Source of the DNA: Acridotheres tristis
Taxonomy: Eukaryota > Chordata > Aves > Passeriformes > Sturnidae
Reading direction: 5' to 3'
DNA: 64,000 nucleotides
Assembly: GCA_037013685.1 (NCBI GenBank)
Contig: CM072889.1
Location: forward strand, 16,067,976 to 16,131,975
Each line of letters opens with the position of its first letter. The stretch's first letter is position 1. Below are positions 55,390 to 64,000 of the stretch, piece by piece. Below the pieces are notes generated by a model. The model was not told the DNA's origin. It was given only the letters and a program-made list of their open reading frames with translations, and did not search any database. A program made the position numbers and the translations under genes.

Positions 55390-57212
55390 ATGGAAGACAA
55401 ATGTTTTGGAGTGTGTGCCGGGAAAGTCTGTCCTTCAGAAAATAAAAATCAGGTGAGAAAATGGAGGAGCAAAGTCACAGGTAGTTAATGTCGACAGAGA
55501 ATTTATGCTTTAAATATAGAATTGTTCAGGCTGGGTCACTTTATTTTTGTTGTGGTAGGAGTGTGTGAACACGGAGATTTTACAGCAATTAAGTGACAGG
55601 AGATGAAGGGACAGCTTTGCAGACTGTTGGTGCACACAGCCATATCCCAGTGCTTCACTGGTGACACTGGTGTGGCCAAATCTTCTGTGAGATTAAATCT
55701 GTACACACTTCATCAGTGCCATCAAGTACTTAATTTAAATATAAAGGAAATCAACTGAGGAGTGATTTTTGAAAGTTCTTGAAGTGCTCAACAAGAACTT
55801 TTGCCTAAAACTCCTGTAGCAGATGCTGTTTTCCTGCATCTGACTTCTCCCATTGCTCCAAATAATAACAGGCTGTAAATGAGTGCTCTGCATCCCCAGG
55901 GATTTGAGAAATTCAGAGGAAAGCAATAATTAAAGGAGTTAGAATTGTTATTTGTGTCAAAGGCTAGAAAAGGGAAATAATTATGTATGTAGATATAAGA
56001 AAAAGGAAATTCAGAATTTATGTTACTCTAGGTCTCACAAGCAAACAAGCAAAACGTATTCAATAAAAAGGCAACAATATGTCACTGAAAGGTAAAAATT
56101 AGCAGGATCCCCCTCAAGTGCTCTTTCACAGGGAAATAAACCATCAAAAATATATTAGCAAATCACTGATTTAGGAGGACCAGGGCCTCATGTCTTGGGT
56201 TTCAAATGAATATTTAGATATTATACACCTGGACATTATATGCCCCTATTTGTAGAGGATCTAGTCTGCCTGTAGGGGTATCAGATCTCATTTGGTGCCC
56301 AGGTTTCAGCTGGGGGTATCACATCCCTGCTGTGCAATTTGCAGCTGAATATTTCTGACATTTCAGCACCTTCATCTGTTCAGCAGGTTCTGCCCATTCC
56401 ACCCCTCAGCAGGTACTTGTAGGAGCAGCATGAAAACCTCTGAGGGACTTTGATTAGATGAAGGGTTCAAAATATTTAGTTTCTTAATGTAGATTCACTT
56501 CAAAATTAATTCTACAGCATGGTAAAATTGCTGGGAGTAGTATTTTACTGAGCCTAGTAGGAAATAAATAAAAATAATAAAAATAAAAGTAATAATAATA
56601 TATTAATAAATGGGGTCTGCAGCCAAAATTCAGCTTGTTCAGCATCAGCACCCTGAAATCCAAGCACTCAGTTGTCCCTTTTATGCACCTGCAGCCACCT
56701 GACAGCATCCATGCTTACTTTACTTATTCAATTTCCCTGAAAATCATTAATCATACACTTGAACATATGAACAACAGCTTATTTATGAATTTTAAAAACC
56801 CCTGCACATTTCCTGCATGTCATTCCTAACCGGACATTTCTCAGAGAGGCCAATTACAGACTGACATTCCCTCTCCAGTTTTCTGGTTATCTGTAGTTAC
56901 CCTAAACAAGGTTATTTCAGAAGAATCCTGCAAACTTTGTGTTCATTCACCCAGTAAGTTTTCCAGGAAAGGAAAAATAAGAATATTATCATCAGGCCAG
57001 TGTCTTTTGTTCCTCTCCTTCCCCAGCTTAGTGACACTGAACCTGAACCACAGCAAGGACAGCAGAGCTTTTCCCTGGAAAGCCAAGCAGTGGGAACAGA
57101 GGAATATCTGGATGGTGCCTTGTTTAGCAAGAGCTCAGGAAGGAAACTGCAAAAAGCAAAGTTTGAGGAAGCTGCCCTTGCTTGTTTCATTCTGCTCTTA
57201 CGACTCTGGTAA
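55390..57212 (+). other. Candidate two-exon small gene, 82 residues (speculative)
   Basis: Exon a, 55390-55452, begins with an ATG in a strong context (A at -3, G at +4), reads 'MEDKCFGVCAGKVCPSENKN' and Q, and ends at the strong donor CAG|GTGAGA. Exon b, 57027-57212, follows acceptor CTCTCCTTCCCCAG. It continues in the same phase with LSDTEPEPQQGQQ, then KLQKAKFEEAALACFILLLRLW and TAA at 57210-57212, with an ATTAAA near 57625. Phase match plus good splice sites is the only support. I recognise no family. An alternative donor, CTCTG|GTAACG, just before the stop could extend it. The frame upstream of the ATG is open back to about 55296. Confidence 0.22.
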
Positions 57213-60200
57213 CGCCCCTGCAAGGGAACAGGTACAAAATTGGCTTTGGGGGTTCAGCTCAAGGCAAGCTGAACTCTAGGATTGATTGTGAAGCTGGTTT
57301 GGGGGAATACAGTTAATTCCTCAGGGCCAGTTTATTCCAGTTCTTCATCATTTCACCCTTAATCTGTTGGACAATACGATTTCAGCACATTTTCAGAGTC
57401 AGAGCAGAACAGCCCTTCCCTGTTGTGTGGATGAATGCTCGTGGGTACAAAGCACGTCCTGTTCGTGCCACTCACTCTCCTACAAGGAGGAAAAACAACT
57501 GCCCAGATGCAACAAAAATGTGTCCTTGCATCCTTGAGTCCCTGCCAGAGCTGCTCCAGAGGAGGGACTGCTTCACACAGAGCCTGGGGAGCTCCCACAT
57601 GGGTTCAGTGGGACAGCTGAGACCATTAAAATGTGGAAATCCTCTACACACAGAGGAAACTGCTCAGATCCTAGGCAGGTAAATACAGCAAAATTTCCAC
57701 AGTTTTAGACACTGGTATCCCAATACCAAACATCTGTGTACAGATTAAATTATGGAACAGCATCATGACAAAATCTTTGGTCAATGCTATGTTAGTGTGA
57801 ATATGAAACAGAAGTGTGAGAGTCCATATCCCACCCTGTATGTTCTGACATTTAAAATATGCACCTAAGCCAAGCTCATTTATGTGTATTCACAGAGATG
57901 TAGTATCAAACACAAACAGTGTGAACTTGTTAAAGAGTTTATTGTGTGCTTTGCTCCACTCTGAAGGCAAGAGGAGTCACTCACATAGAACAGCCAGAAC
58001 CTCTCTTCCACTCTCTTGTGGTTATGTCAGACTACAAAGTGGGAGGGAAGAGGCCCGTGGTGAATCCCTGCCTCAGCTTCATTCTATTTCCCCATCTCAT
58101 CTTTGTGCTTCCATAACAAGGTTTTAAAAACTCACTTAGGGATAAAAAAAGGAACCTAATTGGGAGATGATGCTCCCAGATCAACACCTTAAGGAAGATC
58201 TACTATTTCATTCTCACCGTCAAAGCAAACATATTTTGGGGGATATTTTGGAACCACAGGACAGACTTAGCAGCAAATTTTGCCACATTTGTCCAAAATG
58301 AGCTCAAGAAATATCTCAGCCATATGGAAAATACAATTAATTTATCTCTGCTGATCACAGTGCTTTGACAGTAGGGGATGAAAACTGCAGATAGGCACAG
58401 TGAATGAAGATCCTACTAGACTTTTTTATGCTTGTATGTACTTGTTTTCACTTAAAACCTTTTAGTTTTCCTTCATTTTGAAATGCATTTTGAAATCAAA
58501 TGTCCTGTAGTTTATATTTTTCCCCCAAAACTGAGTGAATGCTACAAACCAGCCAACTGACACATCTCAGTTCTTCTCTAACCTCAAAGAAAAATACAAT
58601 TAAAGATGCAATATCCTGTCTCCACACTGGTCAGGAAAGCAGATGCCAGACAGAACCTAAAACAGAGTAAGCAACAGCTAAAAATACAGCTCCAGATTTG
58701 TGTTCAGGCTGAAGCAATTCAGGTTTCATAAACCAAGGGTGAGATCCTGCACAGAAGAATCTTGTGGGATATTTCTTCCATCAGTTCACCCAAGTTTTCT
58801 GGAATATCTACATTTACAGTGATCGTAACACTTTGCAAATTCCACCCTTATCACCAAAGCACCTCACTCTGAGCCTGTTGGTTATTTGGATCTGGTGTTC
58901 CCTGGCTTTATATTGCAAGGGAGAGGGATTGATCCTCTGCACATTTTTTGGGATTTCACACAGGTGTATATCCCACCTCCACTACCCCACAGGGCACTGC
59001 TCCATTCCCCAGGCTGGGGATTCTTGGGCTGGTCACTCACTCAGAGCTGAAGAATGGAGAAATTCCTGTTTCTCTGCACACATTTTCACTGCTGATTTGG
59101 AATAAACATAAAATAATTGTCAATAATGAGCACAAATGACAAAGAGAAGGAAAGTAATGAGCAGTCACCAGCTCCCCAAGTGCCATGGAAATGACACGGC
59201 CCTCAGAGCACATCACAGACCCACCACGAGGGCACAGCAGGGATAGAGTGAGGAGGGGGATGGTTTTACACCCATGGGTGGCACTGCAGGGATGAACACT
59301 CAGGCTTTGTGGGCACTTCTGGAGTCTGAGCTTAGGAAAGCCCAGCACAGACCACAGGAACCCTGCAGCCTCCACGGAATGACTCAGTGAAAACCTCAAG
59401 GCCCAGCTTTGTCCAAGCTCCTCCTAAGGACTCAACAATGAGAATTTCTTTGGTAATTCATCTCTTTCCAAAAGCTTCTGATGAAAACATGACCAACTGT
59501 ATTTCTGACAGAAACTCCCAAGGTTAGCTGAGCCAAGTGCAGTCAGAAAACGTAATTAAATACTGAAATAAGTCACTGCAGCAGTGTGCACACACCAACA
59601 GATGGCAAATCTACCACAAGCAATTGATCCTTTTTTTAAAGAAACCTGAATCTCACACACTTTTGTCTTGTTCCAGAACTTGCTTCGTTATAGTTCTTCA
59701 AACCTGATTTATCCTTGAAGCTGAAACCAAGCCTGAAAAATCCAACTGGAATTTAGAGCAAATTTTGCCTCAGAGCGCAGAATAAACCACCACGATGTTC
59801 CAATATGCAAATGTATCAACAATGATGAATACTTAAGGGATTGATTGCATCCAAAATCATCGTGATCTCCATCTTCAGGGTAGTTCTTGTGACAGCAGAA
59901 GGTGTTACTTCTGCAGTGAGAGAGAGCCAAAGATGTTGCCAGTTCCTAACTTTAGCTAGGAGCCCACATACCACGCCTCAAACCAGTATCCTAATCATCC
60001 CAGGTGAAAATTCTTCCCATTTTGGAAGATTATAATTAACTTCCTACTGAGCCATGCTTAGAAAAATGCCTCAACCTGAAAGATTAAATAGGAACTTAGT
60101 ATCTGTCAGAAATAATTCAGCAGTAGCTGTTTGTGTCTTGCAGTAGAAAGATACTGATTTAAAACTACATATTTAGAAGTTGTTTTCTCCTTATTGTGTA

Positions 60201-61224
60201 ACAAAAGGACTTGACTGGATGAGTAATAGCTGCATGAGGAGCAGAGAGGAGGTCGTGAATGCCACTTCAGGGCTATCAGTTTGGGTCTTCAGATAATTGC
60301 TGCAGCAGCAGAGAGTGCTGGAAGGGACAGAGATCCACACCCTTCCAGCCCCCTGCTGCTCTGGGGGGTCACCGCAGCTCCACCGTTGTTTCTTCTCCAC
60401 CACAGTCAAGGTTATTTTCCAGCCGTCTTGACTTTGCTCCTGTTCCAATTGGGGCACATCTTGACTCATCAGTTCTTTATTTGGAACACACATCACATTT
60501 CTGCACTTCATCAGTTCTGCTCCCACTGAGGTCACTCGTTTGTGGCCATTCAATACTTCCTGCAAGTGCCCAGCTCCCAGTTTCACCGCTTCCCACTGCC
60601 CTGAGCCCGCAGCCACTCTTCAGCCAAGGATGCTCTTTGTGGCCCTGTGACTTTGGGTTCAGCAGGACACAAGCTGAGCACATTCTGGAATATGTTTCAC
60701 AATCAGTCTCTTTAGCCCAACTTCTTTTCCCATTAACTCTGGTGACAATATTCATAATAATTTCAATGGGAGCATGATAATTCTGTAAGTAATTGCTATC
60801 AGGAATTTAATTTAAACCTCATTTGACTGACATTTCTTGTTTGCAAGATCTCTATTTTAGGAACAATGTCTTGCTAGTGTATCTCTCTTCATCTTAGTCA
60901 TGACTGATAACAGAATAATCATCCCAACCACTTTTCTTTTCCTGCATAATGGCTTTACTGCATTTTTACATAGCAAACACACAAGAATAGAAACAATTAG
61001 ACAAATAACAGTATTATATGGAGATGAGCAGATAAATGACTAGAACTTACTTGAAACTCTTTACTAGGCTGAGAAGCCTCTCGAGCCCCAACAGAGTTGT
61101 TGAAAAGACTAAGGAACAATGCAAGTTTCCTCTCACTCTTGTTTCCCTCAGCTGGGCTTACACAGGTGTATTAAACACAGAATGCCAATGTGCCAGAACT
61201 CCAACCTGCTCCTGATTTCACTGC
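57213..61224. other. Upstream flank, no supported gene
   Basis: AT-rich unique-looking sequence. A donor-like CAG|GTAAAT at 57680 closes an 84-codon plus ORF (57425-57682), and a minus ORF of 141 codons lies at 60191-60616. Neither is recognised. Confidence 0.45.
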
Positions 61225-61672
61225 CAGAAAGACACTGAGGGGCTGGAGAGAGTCCAGGGAAGAGAATGGAGCTGGGAAGGGGCTGGAGCACCAGGAGAGG
61301 CTGAGGGAGCTGGGAAAGGGGCTTAGCCTGGAGAAAAGGGGGATCAGGAGGAATTTCTGGCTCTGCACAACTCCCTGACAGGAGGGGACAGCCAGGGGAG
61401 TCAGGATCTGCTCCCAGGGAACAGGGACAGGAGGAGAGGGAACGGCCTCAGGCTGGGCCAGGGGAGGTCCGGTTGGACATCAGCAGGAATTTCTCCATGG
61501 AAAGGGCGGTCAGGCTGCCCAGGGAGGTTTGGAGTCCCCATCCCTGGGGGTGCCCAAGGAAGGCCTGGATGTGGCACTCAGTGCTCTGGGCTGGGGACAA
61601 GGTGGGGATCAGTCCCAGGCTGGACTCGATGATCCCAGAGGTCTTTCCCAGCCCCAGGGATTCTGGGTCCTG
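61225..61672 (+). mobile_element. CR1 LINE 3' end, about 450 bp
   Basis: Contains 'ggctggagagagtccaggga', 'agcaccaggagaggctgagg', 'aacggcctcaggctgggcca' and 'aggtccggttggacatcagc', then 'ctggactcgatgatcccaga', ending near 'ccccagggattctgggtcc'. It is the longest CR1 copy in the window and has no reverse-transcriptase coding region. Confidence 0.92.
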
Positions 61673-64000
61673 AGTTGCTCTGCAGGAATTCACTGCAGTA
61701 GCACTGCCAGCAAAGTCATCACTGTCCCAGTCACGTTGTGCTTTTCCAGGACAAACCTGAAGCAGCAATTGCCAGGCAATGGATCTTTAATCAGTGTCTT
61801 TCCTACAGAGAAATGCCACAAAACACTTTGCAGGTCATTACCTTGTTCTTGATAACCAACAGCATCCACGGGGCAGCCGAGTGCTGAGTAAGGAGGGACA
61901 GGGCTCAGCACCACTCCCAGTTGTATTCCCTCGTCTGCTGTAAATCTACAGGGACAAGCAATTATGAAGAGTCTTCAGCAAGTTGACTTTGACACTGAAA
62001 GAGCTGCTTGTCCTGTCATTGAGGAGCTGTCACAGGCATTGATGGAGCTGTGGAAGAACAGCTGAAAGTGGTAAAAAATTGACAGACGAGCAGACTTTCA
62101 GTGATAAGGAAAAAAATCCAGTCCACACCACGTGAGAGGCAGATTCTCACCACCCTTAATGGGAGGGTTTTTAGTAGATGTTGTGATTTGGCTTCAGTGA
62201 GAAACAGGAGCACTCCATGGAGGAAACATCTCACAGGATGAGGTCAGACTTATAAAGAATGGCTCTTACCACAGCCCAGCCCAGCAGCAGAGCCAGGGGT
62301 GAGCAATAAATCACCTGTGAACAACAAGAATAATTCCATTGGGGTACCTCAACCTCCCTAGTGAAGCTACAAAACCTCAGCTCCAGCCTGGTTTCAGTCT
62401 GCATTTCACCAGTTTGTGGTGCTTTGAAGCAACTTTAAAGAATGTAATTCTGAGCATCAATATTTATCTCGTAAAAGGAGGAGGAACAACCTTTGATTTT
62501 TTTTCCTGCAAACAAACCCAGTGTGGTACTGATGCCTCTGGTACCACCTCTGGAAGGCCAGCAAAAAGCACCAGGGCAGGACTCTACAAAAGCGGTGAAT
62601 CTGCTTTTTTAATACAAAAAATTAATAAGCCTCACTTTTAAAATCTGCTAACAGTAATCTCGAGGAAAAAAGAAATAATGCTGGGTTTGTGTGGGAAGGA
62701 AGCAGATTTAAATCTCAAATGAATGACATACCTTGTAATTACAGGAACCATTGAAAGAGATAGTCAGAATTAAAATACTTCCAATATTCACAGCGAAATA
62801 TTAATTTGAAAATTTTCAAGGGTGGATAACTGCACATAAACAGAGGCAGATGATCAAGGGCTGGAGTTCAAATTAACTCAAAGAAAGAAGCCAGCCTTGT
62901 TAAATGATATCTAAAATTGTCCCTGAGCTCAGCAGCGAGGGCTCCAGGCAGCGTTTGGCTGGGCGAGCAGCAACTTGGATTTACTGTGAAATTGTGCCTT
63001 TGTGAGTGCCACAACTGCCTCCCAACAATGCCTTTCAGAAGCACATGAACTCTGAGAACGCTTCAAAATTTAAATTAAAACACCTTTCCAAATTTTCAAT
63101 CACCAAACAATGGGTGATTAAGAACAATCATTAAGCTTGCAGCAACAGAAGTAACATATTTCTTCCGTTATGACAAAGTCCTCATCGCTTCATGCATTTT
63201 AATAAGACACTTATAAAGTATTTCATGTTGCACCTAGCTATTAATATTGGTTGTTTAGCACTCTAGGTGGAAGATGTTTTCACTCAGAGATGATTCCATC
63301 TGTATTAATGTTACAAATAAAACTATGAACCCATTTTATATCAATTATTGGCATTTTTTTGGACCCAGTGGACCCAATGGATTAAATTAATGTCATTTTT
63401 TTGCACCCAGTGGACTCAATTAATGTCATTTTTTGACTGAAGGAGATGATTACCTCATCACAGAACCGGCAGGAGACCCCAAGACCCCTTAGATAAGATT
63501 TTAATGGAAAAAACACATGGTATCAGATTTCTGTACAGAACATTTTGCCGTAAATATTTTCTCCACGAAGGAATTTCCCTCCATAGAATGCCACTCTGAT
63601 TGCTCAGCATTTCCCTCTGACTCCCCTCGTGTCACTCTGATGGATCTGCTGAACCCTCTGAGAGCTGCAGGGAGCTCAGGGGAACCCAAAATTGTCATTC
63701 CCTGTTTGTCTGCCTGTTTGTTTAACTCCAACCCCGCAGTTCTGGCTTCCTCCAAATTCGCTTGGAGACTCTGGGAGTGCTTTTTCAGAGCTGTTGGCTT
63801 GTCACAGTGACACCTCTGCTTCATTCTGCTCCGTGCAGCTGGAAAACAGCGAGAGCTCCCCTGCAGACACCCTGGCTGCTGCTCCCATTCCCGGCCATGG
63901 AACGGGTGAGGAATTCACACAGGCTGGGGGCTCTCTGGGAAAAGCACCTGCCAGAACTGCTGTGATGGCCTTGCAGTCAACAGGACTGAAATATTCCAGA
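61673..64000. other. Upstream flank, no supported gene
   Basis: Unique AT-rich sequence. A local duplication near 63345-63436 repeats 'cacccagtggactcaatta' with variants. The open frames at 63501-63824 on both strands have no recognisable domains. HDX, which lies upstream of RPS6KA6 in human, was looked for and not seen. Confidence 0.45.

Noticed and set aside
60191..60616. 141-codon minus-strand ORF
   Set aside because: No recognisable domain, no supporting splice signals, and competing open frames on the other strand.
57213..64000. HDX exons upstream of RPS6KA6
   Set aside because: Expected from human gene order, but no homeodomain or HDX C-terminal sequence is readable. It probably lies beyond the window.

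Overview
The window is vertebrate nuclear DNA, most probably from a songbird (passerine). It has an intron-rich protein kinase gene, short truncated CR1 LINE copies (the dominant retroposon of birds), one solo LTR that resembles songbird ERV LTRs as I remember them, a GC-rich CpG-island promoter, and several G-rich minisatellites. There is no bacterial, phage or plasmid architecture, no rRNA or tRNA gene, and no CRISPR array.

One protein-coding gene can be read with confidence. It is RPS6KA6 (ribosomal S6 kinase 4, RSK4), complete on the minus strand from the start codon at 53613 to the stop codon at 22199. All 22 coding exons were placed by reading-frame continuity and GT/AG boundaries. They sum to 2232 nt (743 residues plus stop), or 744 residues if a tandem acceptor at exon 15 takes its upstream AG. 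Both kinase domains keep every catalytic landmark, so the gene looks intact. The N-terminal start, the '[11 protein letters not shown]' activation segment and the C-terminal tail assign it to RSK4 rather than RSK1, RSK2 or RSK3.

Layout. 1-22198: gene-poor DNA downstream of RPS6KA6, with a (TCCTC)n tract (281-380), CR1 fragments, two adjoining G-rich minisatellites (4088-5309), a pair of GC-rich minisatellites (14574-15122), and the RPS6KA6 3' UTR (about 21150-22198). 22199-53613: RPS6KA6, with CR1 copies in introns 2, 10 and 21, an antisense solo LTR filling most of intron 17, and a 56-bp exact direct repeat in intron 1. 53160-53890: CpG-island promoter with a YY1-type site, a GC box and two perfect palindromic CREs. 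53905-54560: a 15-bp minisatellite abutting that promoter. 54600-57250: plus-strand sequence with splice-compatible short ORFs that could be a divergent transcript; this is speculative. 57250-64000: no recognisable gene, one CR1 copy.

The kinase is expected to act downstream of ERK and PDK1. I found no previously undescribed multi-gene system. The most check-worthy items are the divergent small-ORF candidate, the twin-CRE promoter fused to a minisatellite, the NAGNAG acceptor in the inter-kinase linker, and the minisatellites.
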